This document shows, piece by piece, positions 17,629 through 26,632 of a DNA stretch of 64,000 bases; within the stretch, counting starts at the first letter, position 1, and each line of letters begins with the position of its first letter. Where the stretch lies: the NCBI GenBank assembly GCA_026645415.1, contig JAPEVH010000022.1:1-64000 (forward strand). Reading direction: 5' to 3'. The notes beneath the pieces are model-generated. The model was given only the letters and a program-made list of their open reading frames with translations. It did no database searches and was not told where the DNA came from. A program made the translations under genes and the position numbers. Origin of the DNA: Candidatus Electronema sp. (GTDB taxonomy: Bacteria > Desulfobacterota > Desulfobulbia > Desulfobulbales > Desulfobulbaceae).

Positions 17629-19940
17629 TTTTTGATATCTCGATAAATCTTTTGCGTACTACGGGCATGCTGATCCAAAACTTCTTCAACTTCTGGTAGT
17701 ACAGCCAGCACTTGTTCTGTAAAGGCGTTACTCTCAGTTTCAGCTACGGCCAGCATATCAGCAGCGACCCGCATGAACCGTTTTGCCTTGCTTGGATCAG
17801 TTTGATAGCAAATTTCGCAGGCATTTTCAATCTGGGTCAGAGCATGAACCAGTTCTAGTCTTGGGTCTTCAAGTACCTCGGCTAGTTCCTCCATTGCCTG
17901 TATGGTTTCCTCATAGGAACCGTCTTCGTCTGCTTGACGCAGGAGATCAATTTTTTTTTGCATCTGCGTTGCTAAATCTGCTTTGATCAGCTTGCCGTAG
18001 TCCTCTAGCATACTTTCTGCATAATAAATTCTCGTCAGAGGTGCTTCCTCTGCGCTAGCAATTTGCACGGCCTTGCTGATTTTTTCCTCGACCGAGCGAC
18101 GTAGTGCCTCATCAACTTGACCAGTTTCTGGATCAACTACCCGATGGATAGAGCGGATAATTGCTCTCGCCCGACTCAGCAGATCTGTTACTGTGTAGGT
18201 TGAATACCCTTGCTGATCAGCTTCGTTAATCGTTCGTTCCAAGGTGAGAAAAAGTTTTTCATCTGCTTTACCACGCGAGAGAGTGCCAGCCACCTTCACC
18301 TCTGGCTGGCCAACCAAAGCAGCCCGAACTGAAACTAAGTTGTTTTCGTCAATATCTAAAGTAACAGCAACTCGCGGTGGTTCATCGGTGTACTTTTCTT
18401 CAGCCTCTTGGCCATCCCGATCAATGCCAAGCCAAAGATCACCAATACTTTCTTCTCGCTCATTAACAATATTGAAAAATTTTATATGCACCAGTTCCTG
18501 CTCTGCATCTACGAGCTGAAAAATTTCAGTGCTAGAACAGGGCAAGGGACTGTTTTTCTCGACCATTAAAAAACGCCGGTCATTTTCCAGCCGAATGAAA
18601 TAATCATGCGCCGTTGCATGAACTATATCTACTAAACCTTGATTCGTGATATAGGCAGCTAAATCAAAACCACAGCTTGGACAGGCAGCATCGTTTTGTC
18701 CAGCTTCACCGCCGCAACCAGGGCATTCTTGGGTATCTGCTAAACGATGACTGAGAATGGCTGCGCCTTCTGCCACAGCCAGCATGGGGCGTTCGTGGAG
18801 CAAAACCTTTTCTTCACCAAACTCTTTTTGTAACGCCTTAATAAAAGATGGAATGCAGGAACTGCCACCTACTAAGAGCACCTGATCGATAAGGTCAGGC
18901 GTGAAATGCAGCTCGGCCAGCAGACGACGTAATAACTGAAGCACAGCCTCCCGCATCGGAGCCAGCAAAACATCTAGTTTCTCTTGCCGCAGTTCAACCT
19001 CAATATCTAGCGCGTCGCCGTCTTCATCTGTTAATAAACTAAGCACTTCAATATATACTTCTGTCTTCTCGCTCAACGTAATTTTGGCCTTTTCCACTGC
19101 GGTCTTCAACTCGGCCATAAAGCGATTTCGCTCTGTTTCATCTTGGCGCGCAAGGAGGGCGTAAATGCGGCTAATACCCTGTTCACCTCCGGCCTCTTGC
19201 AGGACATAATTAATGATCAGGCTATCAATATCTTCGCCGCCTAACCACATGTCACCGCCTTTCCCCATCTCGATGATTTGGCCGCCGCTGATGACAAGTA
19301 CAGAAAGATCAAGGGTGCCACCGCCAAAATCAAAGACCAGCAATGTCTTACCTTCATCACCAGAGACCTTATCCACGCCAAAAGAGATGGCCGCTGCTGT
19401 TGGTTCAGGCAAGAGACGGCTCACTTTCAATCCAGCTAGGGCAGCAGCAGTCCGCGTGGCATGTTTTTGCTTGTCGTTGAAATAGGCTGGCACAGTGATA
19501 ACTGCTGAGTCTACTTCATCACCCAGAGCTTGTTCTGCATCTACTTTAATTTTAAGCAAAATCTTGGCTGATATTTCCTCTGGAGTAAACTCCCGTCCGC
19601 CTGCTAGGATGGCTAAACTATTTTCTGAGCCGTGCGAATGTGCTGTTAAGTGATTGCGGAAACGTTGCCCGGCGATCAATTCCTGCACTTCTTTATCCTG
19701 AAAGCTCCGTCCGATTAGGCGTTTGACTGCGGTAATGGTATTCTCTGGCTCTTGCCGCAGCCACTCTAAGGCATGACGGCCCACAATAAACTCTGGTTTT
19801 CGCATCAATCGTTTACGCACCGTGACGCAAGACGGAGTGATGTATTCACCTTCGGCATTCCGCAGCACCTCAACGCTTACCTTTCTAATTGCGGCGGCAG
19901 AATTAGTGGTTCCTAGATCAATGCCTATTGATTTTTTCAT
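17625..19940 (-). CDS. Hsp70-family chaperone with inserted zinc ribbon
   Basis: 771 residues from MKKSIGIDLGTTNSAAAI, preceded by GGCAGGAT as ribosome site. The frame is open to 20081 but that would run into the preceding gene. The ATPase domain (1 to about 400) keeps phosphate loop 1 (IGIDLGTTNS), phosphate loop 2 (LLVFDFGGGTLDLS) and the adenosine motif (LLVGGSSCIPSF). Straight after it, at about 406-424, is a four-Cys ribbon (CPGCGG, CPSCGFDL). A beta-rich substrate-like domain and a long helical tail follow. The DnaK C-terminal EEVD-like end is absent. It is a paralogue distinct from housekeeping DnaK. Confidence 0.85.
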   Translation of the reverse strand: MKKSIGIDLGTTNSAAAIRKVSVEVLRNAEGEYITPSCVTVRKRLMRKPEFIVGRHALEWLRQEPENTITAVKRLIGRSFQDKEVQELIAGQRFRNHLTAHSHGSENSLAILAGGREFTPEEISAKILLKIKVDAEQALGDEVDSAVITVPAYFNDKQKHATRTAAALAGLKVSRLLPEPTAAAISFGVDKVSGDEGKTLLVFDFGGGTLDLSVLVISGGQIIEMGKGGDMWLGGEDIDSLIINYVLQEAGGEQGISRIYALLARQDETERNRFMAELKTAVEKAKITLSEKTEVYIEVLSLLTDEDGDALDIEVELRQEKLDVLLAPMREAVLQLLRRLLAELHFTPDLIDQVLLVGGSSCIPSFIKALQKEFGEEKVLLHERPMLAVAEGAAILSHRLADTQECPGCGGEAGQNDAACPSCGFDLAAYITNQGLVDIVHATAHDYFIRLENDRRFLMVEKNSPLPCSSTEIFQLVDAEQELVHIKFFNIVNEREESIGDLWLGIDRDGQEAEEKYTDEPPRVAVTLDIDENNLVSVRAALVGQPEVKVAGTLSRGKADEKLFLTLERTINEADQQGYSTYTVTDLLSRARAIIRSIHRVVDPETGQVDEALRRSVEEKISKAVQIASAEEAPLTRIYYAESMLEDYGKLIKADLATQMQKKIDLLRQADEDGSYEETIQAMEELAEVLEDPRLELVHALTQIENACEICYQTDPSKAKRFMRVAADMLAVAETESNAFTEQVLAVLPEVEEVLDQHARSTQKIYRDIKK

Positions 19941-19998
19941 ATCCTGCCTGCTGCGGCTGCGTTGCAAGCCCATCTCTTGCGTTGCAGCGGTATCCTTT

Positions 19999-21060
19999 TT
20001 AGGCAATGGGGAGGGTGAAGCTAAAAATGCTTCCGTTGCCAGTCTGCTTTTCTGCTTGCAGACGGCCTTGGTGGAGTTCAATAATTTTCTTAACCACCAG
20101 CAGACTGAGACTTTTTTCTCTGCTTCCAGTGGTAGAAGTTGGATTATTTGAAAAGGCTGCTAAGTCTTGATTGTTTAACTCTGGCCCTTGATCGGCAACA
20201 GCCACCTGCACTGAATCTCCCTCTGCTTGCACAGTCACAGTAATCATGGAGCCAGACGGAGTATGTTTGATCGCATTGCTCAAAAGTCTGTCCACAGCTT
20301 GACGAATACGCCTTGGATCACAACTGATTTGTGGCACTTCAGCTATCTGCTCTATCAGTTCTATTTTTTTATCTATAGCAGCTCGTTGCTGGGACGAAAT
20401 AGCTTCTTGAACGACTTGGTGCAGCGCGACCTGCTGCCGACTAATTTTAAAAGAACCTTCCCAAACAGCCGAAGCATCAAGAAGATCACTAATTAGGATC
20501 TGCATGGCTGAGGCAGTCTCATGGATGCCGTGCAGGTGATGATCCATATCTTGCCGGACATCAACAAAACTTTGATCAGTCAGCATCTCCGTCATCGTGA
20601 TAATATAACCGAGCGGATTGCGAAGATCATGAGCAGCGATACGAAGAAAATGATCTTTGAGCCGATCTAAATCCACGAGGCGGTCATGGGCCTCAACCAA
20701 GCGGCGACCTACGGCAATCCGGCTCTGTAGTTCGCCAATATGCACTGGTTTACTAAGAAAATCATGTGCCCCATGATCTAGGGCATGAATAATATCTTCT
20801 TTCTCATTTCTACCAGTGAGCAGGATTGTATAAATGAGTGGGCTATGTTCTTGAGCATTCAGTCTGGAGCAAAGTTCCACCCCATCCAAGCCAGGCATCA
20901 TCCAATCCACCACCGCAATTCGAGGTGGATTGGCTTCGCGTAGTCTCGCCAGAGCTTCAAGGCCGTCTGAAGCCTCCACAGTTTCATAGCCCCATTTAGC
21001 AGCGCAGTGCTGGAGAAATATTCTAGTTGATAGCTCGTCGTCAGCGATAAGCAGTTTCAT
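19999..21060 (-). CDS. Receiver-histidine kinase hybrid without sensor domain
   Basis: 353 residues, no TM or signal sequence. The receiver domain at 1-120 has the acidic pocket (LLIADDE), the phospho-Asp in VVDWMMPGLDGV, and the Lys in LSKPVHIGEL. A HisKA helix follows with the phospho-His in RIAAHDLRNPLGYI, then a HATPase domain with the N box (DRLLSNAIKHTPSGS) and G1 (VADQGPEL). The G2 box is degraded: SREKSLSLLVVKKIIELHQG instead of a GLGL-type loop, so ATP binding is doubtful. It lies 58 bases upstream of the Hsp70 gene on the same strand. Confidence 0.85.
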   Translation of the reverse strand: MKLLIADDELSTRIFLQHCAAKWGYETVEASDGLEALARLREANPPRIAVVDWMMPGLDGVELCSRLNAQEHSPLIYTILLTGRNEKEDIIHALDHGAHDFLSKPVHIGELQSRIAVGRRLVEAHDRLVDLDRLKDHFLRIAAHDLRNPLGYIITMTEMLTDQSFVDVRQDMDHHLHGIHETASAMQILISDLLDASAVWEGSFKISRQQVALHQVVQEAISSQQRAAIDKKIELIEQIAEVPQISCDPRRIRQAVDRLLSNAIKHTPSGSMITVTVQAEGDSVQVAVADQGPELNNQDLAAFSNNPTSTTGSREKSLSLLVVKKIIELHQGRLQAEKQTGNGSIFSFTLPIA

Positions 21061-21372
21061 GGAGATGACGTGTTTTTTTACCTTTTACCTGTGGATAACA
21101 GAGGGAGGCCAACAAGCAGCATAAAGAGGAAACTCAGCAAAGTCAACAGGAAGAATCGCCGAAGCTACGTCTAATAGCAATTTCTTGCTGCGCACCATAG
21201 ATACTGGAATGGATATTTTTTTCTCCCCATCGCGTAAGTTGTTTGTTGCTCATCCTCAGCAGTATCATATATTATGCCGCATGGAAAAGCATTATACTGT
21301 AAAGTATAAAAGACTGCATATATTGAAGCAGCCTTTCTGCTGCTGGTGTTTTTTTTCGCTGCAACTGAACTC
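21061..21372. other. Divergent intergenic region between kinase gene and msbA
   Basis: No gene is supported in these 312 bases. An inverted repeat TATACT-GTAA-AGTATA lies at 21292-21307. Just before msbA is an AGCAG-CCTTT-CTGCT hairpin followed by GCTGGTG and eight T residues (about 21329-21358), which resembles an intrinsic terminator or attenuator. A weak promoter-like pair (TTGTTG at 21243-21248, TATATT at 21268-21273, 19-base spacer) points towards msbA. Confidence 0.4.
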
Positions 21373-23106
21373 ATGACCACTCAAATTATCCTCCGCCGCT
21401 TGCGGGAGACGCTTCGTCCCTACAGCAAAAAGCTGCTCATTGCTATGACCGCAATGGTCATTGTTGCCCTCTTTAACGCGGTGCAAGCCTACATGGTCCA
21501 GCCACTGCTGGACAAAATATTTTATGAAAAAAATGCAAGCTGGCTAACCGCCTTGCCAGTGGCTCTATTGGTCATCTTTTTTATTAAAGGTATTTTTTAT
21601 TTTTTTTACTCCTACCTGCTGGAATGGGTTGGTCAGTCGATAATTAAAGATCTACGTAACGCTATTTACGGCCATCTCCATGAATTGTCGATGAATTTTT
21701 TCTATAAAAATTCTACAGGCGAGCTAGTTTCTCGGATCATGAATGACGTGGCCATGCTGCAAGGAACAGTCTCTCATGCCTTGATTTATGTGCTCCGTGA
21801 TTTGTTTACGGTACTCGGTCTGTTAGTAGTAATTTTTTATATGGATTGGCGGTTAGCCTTTGTTTCACTGATCTTTATTCCAATGGCTGCGGTGCCCATT
21901 GTCGTATTTGGTAAAAAATTTCGCCGGATCAGCACGCGATATCAGCAGGGCATGGGCGAGGCGAGCGACTTTCTCAACGAAACCATTCGGGGTATTCGCA
22001 TCGTTAAAGCTTTCTGTACTCAGGAACAAGAAAAAGCGCGCTTTGCCAACAAGATGCAGCAGCTTTTTGATACCTTAATGAGTGAGACCCGCTATCGCAG
22101 TCTTTCCCACCCGATGATCGAATTTCTTGGTGGTATAGGTATAGCGTTGATTATTTGGTTTGGTGGCATGGAAGTCCTCAAAGGGCATTCTACGCCGGGC
22201 ACCTTTATGTCGTTTCTTACGGCCTTGGTCATGCTCTATGAGCCAGTTAAAGGGGTAAGCAAACTCAATTCAACGATTCAGTCCGGCATGGCAGGCGCGG
22301 CGCGAATTTTTGCCCTGCTTGACATCAAGCCAGAAATTGAGGAAAAAATCCCGCCAATCATTCTTCCGCCTTTTTCTAACTCAATCGAGTTTCGTGCGGT
22401 TAGCTTTGCTTATCAGCCAAACGAATTGGTTTTACGTGATATCAATCTGAACATTACTCAAGGCGAAGTGCTTGCCGTAGTTGGGCCATCCGGGGGCGGC
22501 AAAAGTTCCTTAGCCAGCCTTTTACCTCGCTTTCATGACATCAGTTCAGGGGCAATACTCATTGATGGCCACGACATCCGTGACTTAAGTTTGCATTCCT
22601 TGCGCAGCCAGATTGCGATCGTCACCCAGCAAACCATTCTTTTCAACGATACAGTGCGCAGCAATATCGCCTACGGCAGCCCGAATTGTAGCGAGGATGC
22701 TATTCGTCGGGCAGCAAATGCGGCTTTTGCCTTAGAGTTTATTGAAGACTTTCCAGAAAGTTTTGACACTATGATTGGCGAGTCAGGAGTGCGACTCTCC
22801 GGCGGGCAGCAGCAACGAATTTCTATTGCAAGAGCGATTCTTAAAAATGCGCCAATTCTCATTTTAGATGAGGCAACGTCCGCGTTGGACACTCAATCAG
22901 AGCGCAAGGTACAGCAGGCTCTTGATAACCTCATGAAAAACCGTACAACTTTAGTCATTGCGCATCGTTTGTCAACGATTAAAAATGCAGATCGAATTGT
23001 GGTCATGCAAGAGGGGCGACTAATGGAAGAAGGTAGCCATGAGCAACTCCTCAATTTAGGCGGCATCTATAAGGGACTGTATACAATGCAGCATATCGAA
23101 CAATGA
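21373..23106 (+). CDS. msbA: Lipid A export ABC transporter MsbA
   Basis: 577 residues from the ATG at 21373 (MTTQIILRRLRETL); an upstream in-frame ATG at 21346 overlaps a hairpin/T-run and is less likely. Six TM helices (1 to about 320) precede a nucleotide-binding domain. Walker A is GPSGGGKSSLASLL, the signature is LSGGQQQRISIARA, Walker B is ILILDEATSALDTQ and the H-loop is IAHRLSTI. MsbA flips lipid A-core across the inner membrane. It leads an LPS operon: its stop overlaps the O-antigen ligase/glycosyltransferase start. Confidence 0.93.
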   Translation: MTTQIILRRLRETLRPYSKKLLIAMTAMVIVALFNAVQAYMVQPLLDKIFYEKNASWLTALPVALLVIFFIKGIFYFFYSYLLEWVGQSIIKDLRNAIYGHLHELSMNFFYKNSTGELVSRIMNDVAMLQGTVSHALIYVLRDLFTVLGLLVVIFYMDWRLAFVSLIFIPMAAVPIVVFGKKFRRISTRYQQGMGEASDFLNETIRGIRIVKAFCTQEQEKARFANKMQQLFDTLMSETRYRSLSHPMIEFLGGIGIALIIWFGGMEVLKGHSTPGTFMSFLTALVMLYEPVKGVSKLNSTIQSGMAGAARIFALLDIKPEIEEKIPPIILPPFSNSIEFRAVSFAYQPNELVLRDINLNITQGEVLAVVGPSGGGKSSLASLLPRFHDISSGAILIDGHDIRDLSLHSLRSQIAIVTQQTILFNDTVRSNIAYGSPNCSEDAIRRAANAAFALEFIEDFPESFDTMIGESGVRLSGGQQQRISIARAILKNAPILILDEATSALDTQSERKVQQALDNLMKNRTTLVIAHRLSTIKNADRIVVMQEGRLMEEGSHEQLLNLGGIYKGLYTMQHIEQ

Positions 23107-25574
23107 GACTCATCTGGCAGAAAATTCGCGCCAAGGCAGGCTTGGTTAATAGCTGGCTTCTTGCAGTGCTAGCCTTTGTTCTGCCACTTTCAACTTCAGC
23201 CGTGTCTGCTGTGGCTATCTTGATACTGCTTTTCTGGCTGCTTGAAGGCAATTTTTGGGAAAAATTTGCAGAAACTCTCTTTACGCCAGTTGCAGTAACT
23301 GTTCTGGCCTATCTTGCTTTGCTCTGTCTGGGGCTACTTTGGACATCATATCCAGTAGAAGGCTTTATTGTCCTGCGCGATCATTGGAAAATTGCGCTAT
23401 TGCCAGTCTTCCTCACGAGTGTTCGCTTTGAGCAGCGGTGGTTCTATCTGAGCAGCTTTCTTGCTGGAATGACAGCAGCTATGTTACTCACCTATCTAGC
23501 ATGGTTTGGCTTGCTGCAATACGCTGATGTCAGTCCAACACATCTGACCCCGAAAACCTTCCACGTCGTCTACAATCCGTTACTAGCCTTTGCAATCTAT
23601 TTGATTTTGCACAAAGTCTTATGGGGTGGATACGAAAAGAAAGTACGTGCCACACTCCTTATACTAGCCGGGCTGATGAGCTTCAATATGTTTATTACTG
23701 AGGGGCGTACAGGGCAGGCGGTCTTTTTTGTACTCATCAGCTTGCTGCTCTTGCAAATTTTTACAAAGAATCGCTTCCGAGCCATCTTAGCTATCTGCCT
23801 CTTACTACCTGTAGGCGGTTCGGTCAGCTATTTGGCCAGCCCTGTTTTTCAGCAACGGGTTGATTTAGCTTTGCAAGAAGTCGATAGTTTCAAGGAAAAT
23901 CCAAACACTTCGGTTGGGCTACGACTTCAATTCTGTGAAAATTCTTTACTTCTTTTCCAGCAGAATTTTTGCTTGGGAGTTGGCACTGGTGATTTCAAAT
24001 CTGCCTATGCGGTGATTAATCAACAGAAAAGTCCGAAATCCATCCCTACTGATAATCCGCATAATCAGTATCTGTTGAGTGCGGTGATGCTAGGACTGCC
24101 TGGTTTGCTTACTCTACTCCTTATCTTCGTAGCTATGATCTTGCAAGCTCGAACAGATGAGGACAGCATTCTACAGAGAGTGCGTTTTGCCTTCCCTGTG
24201 TTTTTTTTAGTCATCATGCTAGCAGAATCCTATCTCAAGGTATATCAAACCGGTTTTTTTTTCGTCCTGATGGCGGCAGTGCTGTATAAAAAACAACCAG
24301 AGCCGCAACCCAAAGGTCGTTGCTGGTTGATTCTTTCCTATCGAGCTAATATTCCCGGTTCAGCCTGCTCACAGCATATCGATGATCGTCTGCCTCATCT
24401 GCAAAAACAAGGTATCGAACCTATTTTGCTGACTGGGCCAGTAGGACAAAAATCTACGTTCTGGCGGCATTACCGTAGCCTGAGTATTGCCCCCTCTGGT
24501 ATCCGCTTTGAGTTGCGCCATTTTCTCCGCCGTCATCTCCAGAAACGTTGGCAGTTCAAGATAGTTGAGACCCTGCTTCTCTTGCCAGTTCTCCCTTTCT
24601 ATCTGTTAGAAAAAATCATTGTCAACTTGGAAAGCGAGTGGTCGTGGGGTTTGCTAGCCTCCTTGCGTGGCTTGCTTCTCTGCCGTCGCCTTCAGCCGGA
24701 AATGCTGTATTCGACTGGTGGCTCTGCCTCTGCCCATATTGCCGCCTTACTGATCAAAAATTGGACTGGGATTGGCTGGATTGCCGAAACCCAAGATCCG
24801 TTAGTTCATGATCAAGACTGGCGGCGGAGCCGTCTTGTTCTCCTGCTCTATAAAAATTTAGAGCAATTGATATGTAAACAAGCAGACCTATTTGTCTTTC
24901 TTGTCCAAGCGGCAAAGGAACACTGTCAGCAACGAACTGGAAGCTGTCGGGCTGTTACCATTTATCCTGGGGCAGAGCCGTCTTGGTTTAGCCAAGTGCA
25001 ATATGTTAAAAGCGACCGCTGTCGCTTTGCTCATTGTGGTTCCTTGGCTGGAACACGTAACTTAGCAGTCTTTTTTCAGGCGTTAGAGCAGGTGGTTAGC
25101 CGTAGACCAGAACTACGTAGGCTGGTTCGAGTTGAGGTTTATGGTTCTTTTGATAGCCTTTCCGAACGGGAAATGAAACGCCTGCGTCTCCATGATCTGG
25201 TACTGCTCCATGGTTCGATAAAACGGCAAGAGGCTCTTACTGCTATGCAACAGGCTGACTGTCTTCTACTGATTCAGAATACCATCTATTTTTCCTGCGA
25301 AACCATTCCTTCCAAAGTTTACGAGTACCTACTCACAGGCCGTCTAATCCTTGGCTTACTGCATCACAATCAAGAATTAGAAACCATGCTGACTAAAAAC
25401 GGCCATTGCGTTGTACCTGCGGATGATGTCCAAGCAACAGCAGCCGCAATTGAAGCCCTATTGGATGACTGGAAAACAGAACAGCAGGACAAAAGAACAG
25501 TAGTAACAGAGACTTGGACTGTTGCTAAGGCAGTGGACAGACTACTCTGCTTAACTGAACACCGATGCAGTTAG
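23103..25574 (+). CDS. O-antigen ligase fused to a glycosyltransferase
   Basis: 823 residues in one frame. Residues 1 to about 395 are polytopic with 10 or more TM helices and the Wzy_C/WaaL region (ITEGRTGQAVFFVLI, GVGTGDFKSAYAVIN and DNPHNQYLLSAVMLGLPGL with the key His). From about 405 a soluble GT-B-like glycosyltransferase follows (SYRANIPGSACSQHIDDRLP, YSTGGSASAHIAALLI, HCGSLAGTRNL, then SKVYEYLLTGRLILGLL). The linker is short and charged (KKQPEPQPKG). These functions are normally on separate proteins. The start overlaps the msbA stop (ATGA). Confidence 0.82.
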   Translation: MRLIWQKIRAKAGLVNSWLLAVLAFVLPLSTSAVSAVAILILLFWLLEGNFWEKFAETLFTPVAVTVLAYLALLCLGLLWTSYPVEGFIVLRDHWKIALLPVFLTSVRFEQRWFYLSSFLAGMTAAMLLTYLAWFGLLQYADVSPTHLTPKTFHVVYNPLLAFAIYLILHKVLWGGYEKKVRATLLILAGLMSFNMFITEGRTGQAVFFVLISLLLLQIFTKNRFRAILAICLLLPVGGSVSYLASPVFQQRVDLALQEVDSFKENPNTSVGLRLQFCENSLLLFQQNFCLGVGTGDFKSAYAVINQQKSPKSIPTDNPHNQYLLSAVMLGLPGLLTLLLIFVAMILQARTDEDSILQRVRFAFPVFFLVIMLAESYLKVYQTGFFFVLMAAVLYKKQPEPQPKGRCWLILSYRANIPGSACSQHIDDRLPHLQKQGIEPILLTGPVGQKSTFWRHYRSLSIAPSGIRFELRHFLRRHLQKRWQFKIVETLLLLPVLPFYLLEKIIVNLESEWSWGLLASLRGLLLCRRLQPEMLYSTGGSASAHIAALLIKNWTGIGWIAETQDPLVHDQDWRRSRLVLLLYKNLEQLICKQADLFVFLVQAAKEHCQQRTGSCRAVTIYPGAEPSWFSQVQYVKSDRCRFAHCGSLAGTRNLAVFFQALEQVVSRRPELRRLVRVEVYGSFDSLSEREMKRLRLHDLVLLHGSIKRQEALTAMQQADCLLLIQNTIYFSCETIPSKVYEYLLTGRLILGLLHHNQELETMLTKNGHCVVPADDVQATAAAIEALLDDWKTEQQDKRTVVTETWTVAKAVDRLLCLTEHRCS

Positions 25575-26629
25575 AGCGCAGCCGAATTTTAATTATCAAG
25601 CCGAGTTCGCTTGGTGATATAGTTCATACCTTGCCAGTGGTTCACGCCCTAAAACGGAGTTTTCCAAACTGCTTCATTGGCTGGATTGTGCAGCAGGCTT
25701 TTGCCCCTTTGCTGGAGGCAGATAAAAGCATAGATTGTATCTATCCAATCTATATTCCTTCAACGAGCGAGCCTCAAGCTGGTCGTTTTGCTTGGTTGGC
25801 AGCCTTTCAAGCGACTTTGCAGACTTTAAAAAAACTACATCATCAATTGCAGCAGGCTCCATATCATCTTGTTCTTGATCTTCATGCCTCTTTTCGTAGC
25901 GGGCTACTCGGCTCCTGTAATAATGGGGGGGTGCGGATTGGTTTTCGTGATGCTAAAGAGCTAAATACATTGTTCCAAGATCAGCTTGTTACCGTGCCTG
26001 ATGCTGTACACCATGCACAAGCAAAAAATCTGCTCTTCTGTCAGCATGTAGGTATTGTCCCAACAGATGAAGATTTTTATCTTTCTCGCCTTGAAGAAGA
26101 CCGAAAGGTTGTGCAAGTTTTTCTGCATGAACAAGGCGTAACAAATAATAAAATTATCTATGCTAATCCGGCTGCCCGCTGGCAAACAAAATTTTGGCCA
26201 ATTGAGAACTGGGCTTTATTGGCTGACACGTTTGCCAAAAATGGTAGCGTATTGATTTTTGGTGGTAGTGAGCAAGATATGGCGTATATCAAAACGATTG
26301 CCAGCCTCATGAGTACGCGCGCGGTGATTGCCGCAGGTGCCTTGAACTTAGCTCAATCTGCCGCCTTAATAAGCCAGTCTGCTCTGTATGTTGGTTTAGA
26401 TTCAGGGCCAATGCACATCGCTGCCTTAGCTGGAGTGCCAGTTGTAGCTTTATTTGGCCCTACTCATCCAGAGCGAGTTGGGCCTTGGCAGGTAGCGCAC
26501 CGCATTGTTAGAGCAGCAGGCTTAGATTGTTTAGAATGCCGAAAACGGCACTGTAGTCATCTTTCCTGTATGAAGGAGATTTCTGTGCAGATGGTTGCTG
26601 CGGCTGCCACCTCACTGTTGGAATCTTGA
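25565..26629 (+). CDS. Lipopolysaccharide heptosyltransferase (GT9)
   Basis: 354 residues of glycosyltransferase family 9. The N-terminus ILIIKPSSLGDIVHTLPVVH is the signature of heptosyltransferases. The C-terminal donor-binding part has YVGLDSGPMHIAALAGVPVV and LFGPTHPERVGPW. The enzyme adds heptose from ADP-heptose to the inner core of LPS; WaaC-like and WaaF-like roles cannot be separated by reading. A late Cys/His cluster (CLECRKRHCSHLSC) resembles the ending seen in several family members. It overlaps the preceding gene by 10 bases. Confidence 0.9.
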   Translation: MQLERSRILIIKPSSLGDIVHTLPVVHALKRSFPNCFIGWIVQQAFAPLLEADKSIDCIYPIYIPSTSEPQAGRFAWLAAFQATLQTLKKLHHQLQQAPYHLVLDLHASFRSGLLGSCNNGGVRIGFRDAKELNTLFQDQLVTVPDAVHHAQAKNLLFCQHVGIVPTDEDFYLSRLEEDRKVVQVFLHEQGVTNNKIIYANPAARWQTKFWPIENWALLADTFAKNGSVLIFGGSEQDMAYIKTIASLMSTRAVIAAGALNLAQSAALISQSALYVGLDSGPMHIAALAGVPVVALFGPTHPERVGPWQVAHRIVRAAGLDCLECRKRHCSHLSCMKEISVQMVAAAATSLLES

Positions 26630-26632
26630 GTT

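Noticed and set aside
19941-20081. N-terminal extension of the Hsp70
   Set aside because: The extra 47 residues overlap the kinase gene, while MKKSIGIDLGTTNS is the standard Hsp70 start with a ribosome site.
21171-21380. Open frame in the kinase-msbA gap, minus strand
   Set aside because: It runs over the hairpin and T-run and into msbA, has no ribosome site and no recognisable motif.
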